Counted from the first letter of the stretch, positions 10,631-23,669 are shown. The stretch: 64,000 bases of DNA from Hyposmocoma kahamanoa (GCF_003589595.1 NW_020654080.1:10396206-10460205), one strand, 5' to 3'. The notes: generated from the sequence alone by a model not told the origin. Numbers and translations: made by a program.

Positions 10631-10945
10631 GATTCGCTCTGGACCTTTTGGAGGGAAAAGTGTCGTTTTTATTTTGATTTTCAATTATTTTGTGAAATCT
10701 AGTTTAAAGTGGAATAGGATAGTGCTATTGTACCTTAATCGAAGATTAAAACGCGAAATTATACGAATCTCGAACTAAAATACCCGTATCGGCCCGTTTT
10801 AAGGAATCCCGAGTCAATCCAAGCACGCCGCGCGCCGCCTCAAATTGCCCATCCTCTTTGTGGCGGCCATATTCACAGAAACATAATTAAACCTCATGTT
10901 TAGGCTGATGGCTTTACCAAAGCCTTAGTAAATTAAAAAAAAAAC
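10631..10945 (+). repeat. Interspersed repeat family C, copy 1
   Basis: About 315 bp, nearly identical in order and sequence to 23325-23669. Begins 'gattcgctctgga', contains 'ggaataggatagtgctattg', ends in an A-rich tail. The A tail and constant 3' end suggest a LINE 3' end or a SINE. Confidence 0.75.
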
Positions 10946-11039
10946 AACAGCTGGGAATAAAAAGTACGTTAAAATGTATAAAAAAAATAAAGCAAGTCAG
11001 TCATTTAAATTAATAAATTTAATTTAGTAAAGTATTTAG

Positions 11040-11620
11040 TAAAAATTCATATATTTAATGAAAATAATATTCATATGTTAATATAAAATATTTTGCAAAA
11101 CGTGTGTACCATAAATTGGAAGGTCTTTTAGATAATTAAAAATAATGTATCTATACATTGACTTACAATTATATGGACGTCGGGTCCGCGCTAAAAAGTG
11201 TCCGAACTTATAGGGCGTTAAAATCGTACACAGACCGTCATTCACGCTTTAGTCTTCGTTTGTTTGACTGACAGCGAAGCAAGCAAAATTAGACAGTACT
11301 GCAATGACATTACAATTTAAATACTACGTTTTAGCTTTTTCATATTCCTTTACATGTCACTACGTTTAAATAGGTTGACTTGGGACATTTTTTTCGTGGT
11401 TTTTGTATTAGACCCCTCGTTCATTTATTTGTAAGTCAATGTATCTATATTAATAACTTGTGTAACTATAGTGAAAAATTTGGTAATTTGCATTAATATT
11501 TGACATAACTTATTAATTATTTTACCATCTTAGTCAGCTGGGACCATGGCACCCGTAAAGGGAATAATAAATACGCGATTTACATCCAAATAAATTTCAT
11601 TTCATATCATTGACATAATA
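11040..11620 (+). repeat. Penelope 3'-end repeat (family M) interrupted by a MITE
   Basis: The two flanks (11040-11155 and 11442-11620) line up with the 3' region of the Penelope-like element at 6720-7000 ('taaattggaag..', 'actatagtgaaaaa', 'gggaccatggcacccgtaaa', 'tacgcgattta'). They are split by a 286-bp element with an 8-bp target duplication. Confidence 0.72.
11156..11441 (+). mobile_element. hAT-type MITE, copy 1
   Basis: Terminal inverted repeats CATTGACTTACAA / TTGTAAGTCAATG and an exact 8-bp target duplication TATCTATA (11148-11155 and 11442-11449), the size typical of hAT transposons. No transposase. Nearly identical, inverted copy at 55044-55328. Confidence 0.85.
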
Positions 11621-12130
11621 AACTATATTTAGTATAGGAAACAGGAAATGAAACTTTTTTGGTAATTGGTAATAACCATAAAACATAAGCTGTAATATAA
11701 TCACATTAAAATCGTTACTATATTACTGCTGAAGCAGGTACGTACATACTCGTTGAGAGTAGTACTCGTTTGTTGAGTATTTTGTTACATAAATTCTTCA
11801 AAAGATAATTTCCAATATTACATACCGTCGTCTAAAGTTCAAAACCTCGTAACTCACGTTTTTGAACGAAATCCCTTTTTACTCTTCAAGTTTCTTTTGA
11901 TAAGTACATTTTTCACTATGTTTTCACAAAAAATATTTTTATTTTAAGTATATTATGAAGAAAATACGAAGAAAGAAATAGTGATGAAGAAAGTTAGAAC
12001 TATAGTCCTTATTTTAAATAAAACTACAAAAGATTTTATCCTGAAAATTCTACTAATTACGAATTCAAAGTTTTTGTTCAAAGTAACATTATTGTCATTT
12101 AAGTGAAAGTCTAAAGTGAATTAGTGAATT

Positions 12131-12346
12131 AATAATAACGCACACACTCAACATAGCCCCCCGCACTAGGGAAACCCTGTGTCGCAGGTGCCATGGACAC
12201 ACACACATAGACAACCACGAATTACACCCAAACTCACGAGAGAAATAAATGTAGGCCATACAAATATTTCTCCCAGTCCGGGAATCGAACCCGGGGACCT
12301 CTGCGTGGCAGTCCGGTATGGTAACCGTTCGGCCACGGAGGCAGTT
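12131..12346 (-). repeat. tRNA-Gly-derived SINE (family A), full-length copy
   Basis: On the minus strand: a tRNA-like head with box A 'tggccgaacggt', a 'ctgccac' anticodon-loop-like string (GCC, Gly) and box B 'ggttcgattcc', then a body with 'gagtttgggtgtaattcg' and a tail with 'gtttccctagtgcgggg', ending in 'cgttattatt'. Full length is about 215 bp. Confidence 0.85.
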
Positions 12347-12359
12347 AAGTGAAAACATA

Positions 12360-15120
12360 AATATTGACTCCCGACGGTTAAAAGACTATTTAGAAAATCC
12401 TAACAAGAGAACTAAGTTATTTAGGAGAAAGTGAAAACATAATGTACTAGAACTACAATGGAAAATATTTATTGAGGATCCCGATTATTAAACGAAGACA
12501 TGGCTCAAAGGACTTGTATCCAAGCCAAAACTCTTAATAAAAAAATACTCTTCAAGCGCAATATCGGGCGAATAAAGCTCAAAATAAATACCATTTCTAG
12601 AATCATAGATTGTCATAATAATAGTCAGCATTTTGAACCAAATACGAGCTTACCTATAACTGGAATACACATAAGAACAATTATACTGCATATAATATTC
12701 AGAATAATCATATATCTGTAATAATGTTGGTTTGCCAATAAATAAATAAATAATTATTTCTAGAAATTCTGTTTCTTGTGCTTACTCAAAACTTCATGTT
12801 AATGGAGGTAGGTACGAGGTTTGCGAATTTTGCCGACTATACTTAAGTAAAAACATCTTTCTTAGAACATATCTGTATATATTTCTTTCATTAGGTAAAA
12901 TTACATGATGTTCTCTGTTAATTAGTAGTTGTGTTACTTTTACTAACTGTTTGCGATGTAATTTCAAATATGATCTAAAATTGATTATGCCCTAGGAAGG
13001 AATAATCTAGGAGGTCAACTATCAATTGACGTAGAAATCTTGATTAACAAAATGTTTCATATACGGTATAACATGGGCCTTTTCAAGGCGAGAGTGAATA
13101 GGTATTATTTAGGTATGCATGCTCCATCATCGACCTTATCGCCACTTTCCATCAGGTGAGATGGACAAATGCGCATATACTTTATTATCCTATTAACAAA
13201 CAAAAAAAATTACTGCCGAGCGAGCCATAATGCTTATGGTAAATCTATTTTTTTAAGATACATGTCCGGCAGTGGACTGGTGTGGCGGTAAATTATCTGT
13301 CAGTCGTAATGGCAGAACAGTTCCATTATACACGGGCTTCCGAAGCAGTAGAGACGCATTGCCTCAAATAGGATTATGTAGGGCTGACACTTAGGAATAA
13401 TGTGATAAATTTATTGTAGATACTGAATAACATGCAATACGTGTTAGAGATTAAAATGCTTACATGCTCGCTTTCTCCCACGGTGTTTTCATGAAAATCT
13501 GCAACTCGAAAAAGGAACTCGTCCTTTTTGTATATAGGTATATTTTTATGCCTCTATAGACAAAGTAACTCTAACAATTCATAAAAACCAGTCACATTGG
13601 AATCTGGTTCAGTAGCATGGTGCCTATAACAAAAATTAACCACTTTACTAATACTTTATGTGACTCTGTAAGTACAGAGTATTATATTCTCTCTACCTAT
13701 TCACTCAAATGTATATTCATGTCTTTTTAACATATATTCGACTAAAAGTGCTAAGTGCCAACCCTAACCGCCAGGTGGCATATCTCAGACATTGAATTTA
13801 ACTCGCCGAAGATTCGTTTTAAGCGCGATCACCGTACTATGACTAACAGCTATTGTTTACATATACAATATTATACTTTATTCCACTTACTTGTTTTAGA
13901 AAGGTCAATGGTAAATAATCTTAGGTGAGTAAAGTATATCAGAGTTTTATTACAATTTTATTGATCAATGGTAAATTAAAATCTTAAGTGAGTAATATTA
14001 ATCACAATTTTTTTCGACAGTACCTAAATAGTTTCTGCCTAACATCCTGGGAGGAAGGCCTAATGAAATGTATGCTCAAATATGAATTGTAAGAAGCTAT
14101 ACAACCCAAGAATTGATGGTTAATGTTAAGATTTAGTTTAATGATGTAAGAAATAATGATGATGGCCACTACATAGTACTGTAGTACTTGTACCTACCTG
14201 GTGAGCCATGGGACGTGTTAGATATGATAGAGGTAGATAATTAACGAGATCGCCAAAAGTGGCAAAGAATGACGGAGATCCATAGTCTTTACCCACCAAT
14301 GAATGGGAAAATTCCTAGCATGTGAGAATAACATACACGCCATACGGTAAAGTAAGTAAATCCTAAAATAAATTAAATATAGAAAATGTAACTTTCCGTT
14401 ACGACCACTAATTAACGTTACATTACTTCATTTTTAATATTACACAAAATACGTTTTGTTTATATTTTACAGGGGTTCGCTGTTCCTGTAGGTATACATA
14501 TATTATTATAATTATAATATTATTTATTCAATTTGCAGTTTTTTACGTTGTCAAATTGTTATTTACATTGTTTTTCAAATAGTTTTGCTCAATTATACAC
14601 GATAATAATGGTTGTAGATACTTACGCTAGATCTTTAAAATTTCTGTTGAAGAAACAAAACTTGCATATACAATACCATAGTGTAATAATAGGTACTTGC
14701 GAAGTTACATAGGTATTATTATACATATAGGTTTGTATATTTTTAGAAAAGGGTACCGATACGCAAAATACGTACGCTGACGCCATCTGGTACATGGTAT
14801 GAATAACGACGTAGACAGACCACTTATTTTTATTTAGCTAAATCTTGTATGTTATCAGCCATTAAAAAAAGCCGCTGTTTTTATTTTAAATGGCAACACA
14901 AAAATATACATTCCAATTAGAGCATTTTGCTCACATTTGACAGTTTTTCAATTTGACTCTAATCTTGCATCTCTTTTTTACTCTAAAAATTGCATATGGC
15001 CCTATCGCATGATACAACAATCCAATTTTATAAAATGGAACATTAGTTAAATCGTTGTCGTTCATTTTCGAGAGCGAGCGCATTTTGTTCTGCGACCGGC
15101 CGCCATACTCAAACAAAAAG
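12360..15120. other. Mostly unassigned intergenic sequence upstream of SRPK
   Basis: AT-rich DNA without a convincing coding exon. One recognisable repeat is listed separately at 13075-13190. The frame at 12500-12721 has no conserved features. Confidence 0.4.
13075..13190 (+). repeat. Lepidopteran 'ccatcaggtgagatgg' repeat fragment
   Basis: The order 'ttcaaggcgagagtgaatag', 'gcatgctccatcatcg' and 'ccatcaggtgagatgg' matches a repeat that is very frequent in moth genomes. Identified from memory. Confidence 0.5.
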
Positions 15121-15182
15121 ATTGAAATGAAAAGATAAATTTGTATTTATTGAAAGTTGTTGTGAGCGTTTTAATTTACTAA

Positions 15183-17000
<1,818 letters not shown>

Positions 17001-17775
17001 TAAACACTGCTCTCTGCCTCTAAGGAATGAATGGATTACTGTTCATGAAATCTGTAGTGTAAACACATGAATAATTTCAGTGTTAACAAGTTTAATCAAA
17101 GTTTATTTATAAATTGTTTTATGAATAATTTGTATTTAGATAGTTTTGTTAGCAACCCTTGATTTGGAGAAAAAATTGTGTGCAACAGTTGGGATACTAT
17201 TGATACACAATTTCTGTCTATATGTAGCGATTGTATAAGATACAGCCGCTGCAATGTTAGTGGCAGGCAACATAATGGTTGGATCTTAGTGATTGGCATT
17301 GATTACCCAAACTGTACAGATAGATATAGGAAAAATTGTGATGTATGACATGTAGACAATATAGGTTTGTCACATTAATCTTATTGGAATTTTATTAGTT
17401 GACATAGCTCTGCACTTAAACCACCTAGAGAGTGAGGAACGTAATGTCCTGCATGCATACGTAGTAGACTTTCAGGTAGTTTGTTCACATAGTTTAAGTT
17501 TGTGTTTTATCACTATCACAATCAAAAATCTCATAATGTAAACCTTAGAAATAAGTCAGTATTTGTAATGCCACACCTCCGAGACTGCCTTTTTGTATTT
17601 CAATGAGTCATCTAAATTTAACTGGCTGGAGTCCAAGACTTCGGAGGCAGTGACAGTGTCCTCGAAACCAGCTGATAGTTGTATTATTTATCATAGATCC
17701 CAATTTACATGACCATAATTTGTATTAATTATATCTGCAAATTTACATGAATAAAATGTCAAAACGAGCTTGTTA
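17001..17775 (+). other. Probable SRPK 3' untranslated region with poly(A) signal
   Basis: An AATAAA overlaps the stop (16999-17004) but the better candidate is at 17750-17755, followed by a GT-rich 'cttgttattgtgg' stretch. That gives a 3' UTR of about 770 nt. Confidence 0.45.
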
Positions 17776-17779
17776 TTGT

Positions 17780-19550
17780 GGATATTTCATTTAGGTTAAG
17801 GAAAACCTGTAGTTGTCTTAGTGGAAAATAATAGTCCTAACTATCTTTTTTAGTCTACAATGATTTCATTGAATATGCTTTTTAAAAGTCAAATATGTGC
17901 TCACAGAATGTACCATTCAATCAAGGCACGGCCGGATATTTTTATGTATAGTAGGTAGGACTGCATAGGCGGCTCCTACACCACGCACCGCGTCTATTAT
18001 CACGGGAGAACATTGTGTTTGAATTATACGTGCGGAGAAATAGATAGGTACTGACTCTGTTACGGTAACATGCGCACATTGAAGCTGCAGAGAACTGGCC
18101 TGTAACCACAGAAGACGTCACATTTGTTGTGGAATGTGGTTACAGAGTCTATTATTATAGTAAAAACAAGGTTTTATAAGTGAGACGCAGAGATAAACAT
18201 GATTATAATTAAAAATATTGTATTAAATTATAAATCTACTTATCTACATATGAAGACAGATAGACTCGTACTCGAGTAAAAATGATAGGCTCGAGTCATA
18301 ATAAAGCAGTGCTGTAAAGTGTGACGTCATAGGCTGTAGGTAGATTTGTGACGGATTTTGAGTAGAAATTCGTTGTAACTAGAATCTAATTTATAAACAG
18401 ATGTAGCCTATCAGTACAAGCTGTTACATAAAATGTTGATTAATTACCAGTTCATACCGAGTGCTTACGAAACTTCTGCATGGTACTTTTGTTAATCAAA
18501 CTGGAGTACCTACCTACTGTGATTGACTACTGTCGTTTTTTAGTAAATTTTACAACTAACTTGATGTCAAGCTTCAAATTGTATCCACTGTACAGCAAAT
18601 GCTGGTGTTAAGTATGTATTGGAGCATAAATAATATTGTAGGACCTGAATTAGTAGGTAGGTATACAACAGGTGGTACCTATGTATCTGTTGTGATGAAC
18701 TGTGTGTGTTCTCATATATAGGTTTAATGGTCAACATTCCAGCTGACCATCTATGTTTGGCGCCTGCTCTTTGTATAGAACTCAAATGTTTATTTTATTA
18801 AAAAATGTTTTAATATGTATCATAAAAGCAGTTAGATAAATATTTAGAATAATTAATAAGAATATGTAAGGTACGCTACTGGAATATTTTTTTTTTAGAA
18901 AACAGCGCTATCTTTAAACACAGTATGTACGCGCTATACAAGTACAATTGCTAATGCCATCTATTAACAAATGGGCAAATCTGATCTTACATCTTGTATT
19001 ACTGACAGTGTTGCCATTTTATGGGAATGGGCTGTATGTGGAGGTTCTAACATTTTACCATTTTTTTAATCTATCGTTTGTTGACGCATCACGCTAGATT
19101 TTTTTTCAACATGGCACATCCCTCGCTTATACAGCAACATTTAGATATTATTATTATCAAGCCACCTAGTATGTATATGGAATTATTCGGTAGGATTTGA
19201 AACACATCTGAATTGTAAAATTACTAGTCGGTGTGTGTTGAGCACGCGACCATTCGTTCCGTAAGTCCGTAGGCCGGAACCCAGTATAAGAAAAAAACGA
19301 AATCAGCTATTGCCAAATAAAGCCGAGCAGTTGATACTTTCACGCCACAACTTGCCACTCGCCAAGGTTTGTATTAAATTATGGTCTAAACTTAATGCTA
19401 ACTCATTCATTATTTTTAACCTTAGTCTATACGTTATCGTATAACCGCCCAGTTACCACGCTTTCACGTACATTAATGACTCACTTCTATTTACAAGGAA
19501 AGAACATTTAAATTCCTCTGAATAATACAACCACGCTGTTGCCGTGCGGT
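17780..19550. other. Unassigned intergenic sequence
   Basis: No exon recognised. A short inverted pair ('gtaaccaca' / 'tgtggttac') lies near 18100-18145. The GC-richer stretch at 19220-19370 could be a non-coding first exon but nothing confirms it. Confidence 0.4.
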
Positions 19551-19557
19551 GTCGGCA

Positions 19558-19575
19558 CGGCGCACTATGGGAACC
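19558..19575 (+). repeat. Transib left end: target duplication CGGCG plus 13-bp terminal inverted repeat
   Basis: CGGCG then CACTATGGGAACC. The first seven bases CACTATG resemble the CACAGTG heptamer of V(D)J recombination signals. Confidence 0.92.
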
Positions 19576-20314
19576 CTCTTAAGAGAGCCATCTCATAAAT
19601 GCTTTTTACAAAAGCATGCGGGGATGCATGTATTATACCTCAAACTGTAGCTGAATAGTTACTCTATTATTATAAATAAGATTCAAATCTCTAACCATTC
19701 GTATGGCACAGTTGAAATCATTTGAAGATATAATAAAACAAATACAAAAACAACTGTGTAACTATAGAAAAACAATAGAAATCATATAAGTTTTACCCTA
19801 TTTTAGAAAGCTTGGAATGTGTACTTTACTTTCAGATAAAAAAAATGTGTAATTTAGTACAACATTATTTAAACAAAAATATATAAACATCATATGTAAT
19901 ATTTTCTTTTTCTAATCTTTGACTTTGAGATATGACAGTTGCCGAAGCTTGCCGAAGTTCTATTTTTTGTGTTATTTTGTAAGAAATATGATATACTTAG
20001 ATGGCAAACAAAAATTTCTTGCGGTTTCAGTGCGGAACATGTTTTAATTTCGTAAAATATGCAGTAAACTTTTTATTAATTTTAATTTCGTACATTAAGA
20101 GTTTCTATTTTTCGGAATTTTTTGCCCGTACCGTCAAAAAACGCATATGACACTATTGTTAGATTATATTTTATATTTTGCGGTATTTTTATCACATATT
20201 TCTCACAGAATTTGATTCCAATTGACAAACAGTACCATTAAAAACCGCATAACCGCATTATGATAAATTAGTTTTTATCAAGTAATTTTGCACTCGTCTT
20301 CTGTCATTATTTAG

Positions 20315-20320
20315 TATAAA
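20315..20320 (+). promoter_or_regulatory. TATA-like box of the Transib transposase
   Basis: TATAAA about 83 nt before the ATG; insect-initiator-like 'ttcattag' sequences lie about 35-40 nt downstream. Confidence 0.4.
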
Positions 20321-20402
20321 ACAGGGACTTTTTCATTAAACATTACAGTTCTTCATTAGTTTTTGTTATTAGCAAAAGTTTGTTACGCAGTAACTTTCCG
20401 CA

Positions 20403-22373
20403 ATGAGTGAATTCTCGTGCACCAGACGCGACTTAAGTCTCGTGTTGATTGAAAGTGATTCGAATTATGTTGTTTCTATTACACATTATATACGAAGCAA
20501 TTTCACAGAATCTTCAGATGAAAACATAGCAAAAATTATAGCAAATATTCAAAAATCCTTCATAAACCAGTTTCGTCAACGCTTTTCTAAAGCGGGTCGA
20601 AAGAAAGATCTGTTTTTAAGTAAAAACAGCAATTGGTTGGATGGCATATTCACGGTGAAACTAGAAGAACCTACATGCCAACCTGAACCTTCTACATCAG
20701 AAGAAAAAAGAGGAAGACCTTCTAAAACGTACGAAGATAGTTCAGTGAGCACAAAAAAACGTAAAAACAAGGAATTGCTTGATTCATGTGGACTTGATTT
20801 CATATTGAACTCGTACATACAGGGCTTAAGGTCTCGTGGCGAAGTAGAAGAAGCCTTAATTGTTGAAGTTTTACGAACATTGCCGTCAGAAAAAAAAAGT
20901 GAAATACGCAATAGTCTTCTTAATGAACCAGCACATATAACAGCGTATTCAAAAGACGAAGCACTCAGCATTTTTATAGAATTAAATCTGAACAAGGCAC
21001 AGTATGACAATATGAGAAATTGTTTAATTACAAAAAATTGCTTATTGTTTCCTTCTTACAAGTCGATTCGTGAAGCTAGGCGAATGTGCTATCCACCAGA
21101 ATCTAGCGTTGAAATGACTAACATAAAAGCACAAATAAAACTACAAGATCTTTTAGATCACACTTCAGCCAGACTTCTAAAAATTAATGATGTTTATAAA
21201 GTGGGTTCAACCCACTTAATGCTATATTCCAAATGGGGCTGTGATGGATCGAGTGGACAAAGCGAATACAAACAACCCCTGTCTGAAAAGAGTGATCTAA
21301 TTTCAGACTCTAATTTATTTATTTCATCTTTAGTGCCATTGCTACTTATAGATACCAATACTAATGAAGTATTGTGGATTAATCCTGTTCCTTCGTCAGT
21401 GAGATTTTGCCGACCAATTTTGATAGAATTTTCAAAAGAAACAGCTGAGAAAACAACACTGGTAGTCAGCGAAATTAATGCTCAAATTTTAGTCCTGAAT
21501 CCTTCCCTAATTAATCACAATGGAGAAGGTATTGAAATAAAACACACGTTGTTTTTAACTATGATTGATGGGAAAGTGGCTCAAGTTTTGTCAGAAACTT
21601 CCTCAAGTGCTGTTTGCACTATTTGCAGTGCAAGACCTACAGAAATGAATAATTTAGAAAGAATGCGAAACAAACCTGTGGATGAAGCTTCTTATCAATA
21701 TGGGCTTTTAACTTTGCATTGTTGGATCAGATTATCTTACAATCTAGGTTTTGAAAAATGGTCTGCCACACAAACAGAGAATAAAGATTTAAAAAAGCAA
21801 AAGAAAGCTTACGTACAAAGAAGGTTCAGAGAAGAACTTGGATTGAATATAGATAAACCTAAGCAAGTAAGTGGCAACACTAATGACGGTAATACAGCCA
21901 GAAGATTTTTCCAAAACTACCATTGTTCATCAGAAATCACTGGAATAAATGAGGAATTAATAAAACGGTTTTATGTTATACTTCAGGTCATGTCAAGTGG
22001 TAGAGGTATTGATGCCACGAAATTTGGACAGTATGCATTCGATACAGCACAGCTGTATGTTAATAAATATAAATGGTATTACATGCCGTCATCAGTGCAC
22101 AAAGTGTTGATTCATGGTGAGAGTGTCATACGTCATTTTTCTGTCTTGCCTCTTGGACAACTCTCTGAAGATGTTCAAGAGTCACGAAACAAAGACTACA
22201 AGCAGTTCAGACTTCATCATGCAAGAAAATGTTTGAGGGCAGCCACCAACGAAGACGTTATACACACACTTTTGTATACCTCTGATCCATACATTACAAG
22301 CTTGAGAAAACCTTACAACAATAAATATTTGGAACTTCTTGATGAAGCAAAAGAGCTCCTGAGTGACTACTAA
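20403..22373 (+). CDS. Transib transposase (RAG1 core-like), intact
   Basis: 656 aa, full length for the family; cut-and-paste DDE recombinase of the group from which RAG1 arose. Visible matches to RAG1: first catalytic Asp281 in WGCDGSSGQSEYKQ; second Asp389 in MIDGK, 16 residues before CTIC (RAG1 has 19 between Asp708 and Cys727); zinc ligands Cys405/Cys408 and His566/His571 in VHKVLIH, same spacing as RAG1 Cys727/Cys730 and His937/His942; GNTARRFF (494-501) like RAG1 GNFARKLM; and Glu593 in VQESRNKDYKQFR, aligning with RAG1 Glu962. The N-terminal 130 residues include a basic stretch (about 101-123) with a GRP AT-hook-like core at 104-106. No stop, frameshift or intron. The ATG is preceded by 'ccgca' with no earlier in-frame start. 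Residue correspondences are my hand alignment. Confidence 0.94.
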   Translation: MSEFSCTRRDLSLVLIESDSNYVVSITHYIRSNFTESSDENIAKIIANIQKSFINQFRQRFSKAGRKKDLFLSKNSNWLDGIFTVKLEEPTCQPEPSTSEEKRGRPSKTYEDSSVSTKKRKNKELLDSCGLDFILNSYIQGLRSRGEVEEALIVEVLRTLPSEKKSEIRNSLLNEPAHITAYSKDEALSIFIELNLNKAQYDNMRNCLITKNCLLFPSYKSIREARRMCYPPESSVEMTNIKAQIKLQDLLDHTSARLLKINDVYKVGSTHLMLYSKWGCDGSSGQSEYKQPLSEKSDLISDSNLFISSLVPLLLIDTNTNEVLWINPVPSSVRFCRPILIEFSKETAEKTTLVVSEINAQILVLNPSLINHNGEGIEIKHTLFLTMIDGKVAQVLSETSSSAVCTICSARPTEMNNLERMRNKPVDEASYQYGLLTLHCWIRLSYNLGFEKWSATQTENKDLKKQKKAYVQRRFREELGLNIDKPKQVSGNTNDGNTARRFFQNYHCSSEITGINEELIKRFYVILQVMSSGRGIDATKFGQYAFDTAQLYVNKYKWYYMPSSVHKVLIHGESVIRHFSVLPLGQLSEDVQESRNKDYKQFRLHHARKCLRAATNEDVIHTLLYTSDPYITSLRKPYNNKYLELLDEAKELLSDY

Positions 22374-22502
22374 GCTATGTTTTTATGTATTCTTGATATT
22401 TAAAGTAGGTACTTCATCTTATTAATCTATAAATTTATAAGAACATGCATGGTTAAATCTAAGAAATTAATACTTTTTTATTCCTTAATTTTTTATAACT
22501 AT

Positions 22503-22512
22503 AATAAATAAA
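22503..22512 (+). terminator. Poly(A) signals of the Transib transposase
   Basis: Two overlapping AATAAA motifs about 130 nt after the stop codon and still inside the element. Confidence 0.5.
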
Positions 22513-22633
22513 ATTTGACTTATAAAGTGTATATTATTTAAGAGAATATCTATTTAGGTATACCCAGAAAAAAATCAGGTAGATATCATCAAAAACACGG
22601 AAGTTATAGATTTATGATATGAAAAGGAGTCAA

Positions 22634-22651
22634 GGTTCCCATAGTGCGGCG
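22634..22651 (-). repeat. Transib right end: 13-bp terminal inverted repeat plus target duplication
   Basis: GGTTCCCATAGTG followed by CGGCG, exact inverse of the left end. Inside the 13 bp the two ends diverge. Confidence 0.92.
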
Positions 22652-22713
22652 TGAGCGTGAGGAAATTGGTATCGAATAAATGCGCCCTTATAGTGGTTAC
22701 ATGTTGTTTCTTA

Positions 22714-22890
22714 GTCGGTCGTATTCTAGAACTCTACTCAATGTTCAAGTCAGGATTTGAGCAGACTTGAGTATGATTTCAAGCACTGGAAATACGACCC
22801 TAATGGCAAGGACTTGAGTATGATGTTCAGTGCTCACTGCAATATTCAAGTCCTGACTTGAGTATTGAGTAGAGTTCTGGAATACGACCC
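22714..22890. mobile_element. Harbinger-like foldback MITE, copy 1
   Basis: 177 bp, largely self-complementary: 'ggtcgtattctagaactcta' at the left mirrors 'gagttctggaatacgaccc' at the right. Flanked by TTA at 22711-22713 and 22891-22893, the 3-bp TWA duplication of PIF/Harbinger elements. Copy 2 is at 30049-30223. It lies 63 bp from the Transib right end. Confidence 0.8.
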
Positions 22891-22899
22891 TTAATTCTT

Positions 22900-23310
22900 T
22901 GATCCATTTTTAAACGATAGATTTAAAGCCATATTAATATAATAAAATACTGAAAATCAATAAATATTATTAGATGTGGGGAATATGAACTTCATTCTTC
23001 CCCAATTTGGAGATTTTGAATTTTGCCATCCTCTAAGACTTTGATTAGAGCATTGACAACGCTGGCAGATTATTAATTAGTGGATGGTCCCTGATCTACG
23101 ACGGTTAGCGTTTCAATCTTAACATCAAAAACACGCTTTATTCTTTGGGTGTTAATGTGACAACGAAAATAACCAATCAATGTTTGAAGATAGTCGATTT
23201 TTAAGTATTTGAAGGTAGAGTCAGCATCTACTTGTTTTTCCTTAATGTAACTGTTTTTTGCGTGGAATATCTTCCGATCCTTTCAGATTTGACCTGGCAA
23301 CACTGCAGTG
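22900..23310. other. Unassigned sequence
   Basis: No coding or repeat pattern recognised between the MITE and the family C copy. Confidence 0.4.
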
Positions 23311-23324
23311 AAGTGAGTGATTGA

Positions 23325-23669
23325 GATTCGCTCTGGGCCTTTTGGAGGGAAAAGTGTCGTTTTTATTTTGACTTTCAATTATTTTGTGAAATCTAGTTTA
23401 AAGTGGAATAGGATAGTGCTATTGTGCCTTAATCGAAGATTAAAACGCGAAATTATACGAATCTCGAACTAAAATAAAAACAACACAACAAATAAAAAAC
23501 GATACGGGTGTATCGGCCCGTTTTAAGGAATCCCGAGTCAATCCAAGCACGCCGCCTCAAATTGCCTATCCTCTTTGTGGCGGCTATATTTACAGAAACA
23601 TAATTAAACTTCATGTTTAGACTGATGGCTTTGCCAAAGCCTTAATAAATTAAAAAATAAATAAAAAAT
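23325..23669 (+). repeat. Interspersed repeat family C, copy 2
   Basis: Same order as copy 1 (10631-10945): 'gattcgctctggg', 'ggaataggatagtgctattg', 'ttaaggaatcccgagtcaat', A-rich end. It has about 20 extra bases ('aaaacaacacaacaaataaa') in the middle. Confidence 0.75.

Larger units (their letters stand above)
19563..22646 (+). mobile_element. Complete Transib transposon
   Basis: 3084 bp. Both ends show the same 13 bp inverted, CACTATGGGAACC ... GGTTCCCATAGTG. The element is bounded by a perfect 5-bp duplication CGGCG (19558-19562 and 22647-22651), the GC-rich target size and type known for Transib. It encodes one uninterrupted transposase (20403-22373) with its own TATA-like box and poly(A) signals. 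The element thus appears structurally complete and possibly autonomous. Confidence 0.95.

Noticed and set aside
10497..10778. 93-aa frame as a small membrane protein
   Set aside because: Its second half is repeat family C, and the other copy of C does not preserve the frame.
12131..12346. A genuine tRNA-Gly gene
   Set aside because: Arms do not pair into a full cloverleaf and the head is fused to a repeated body present in many copies; it is a SINE. The same applies to the other family A heads.
18100..18150. Small inverted repeat 'gtaaccaca ... tgtggttac' as a MITE
   Set aside because: Arms of 9 bp in AT-rich DNA without target duplication or second copy are not enough.
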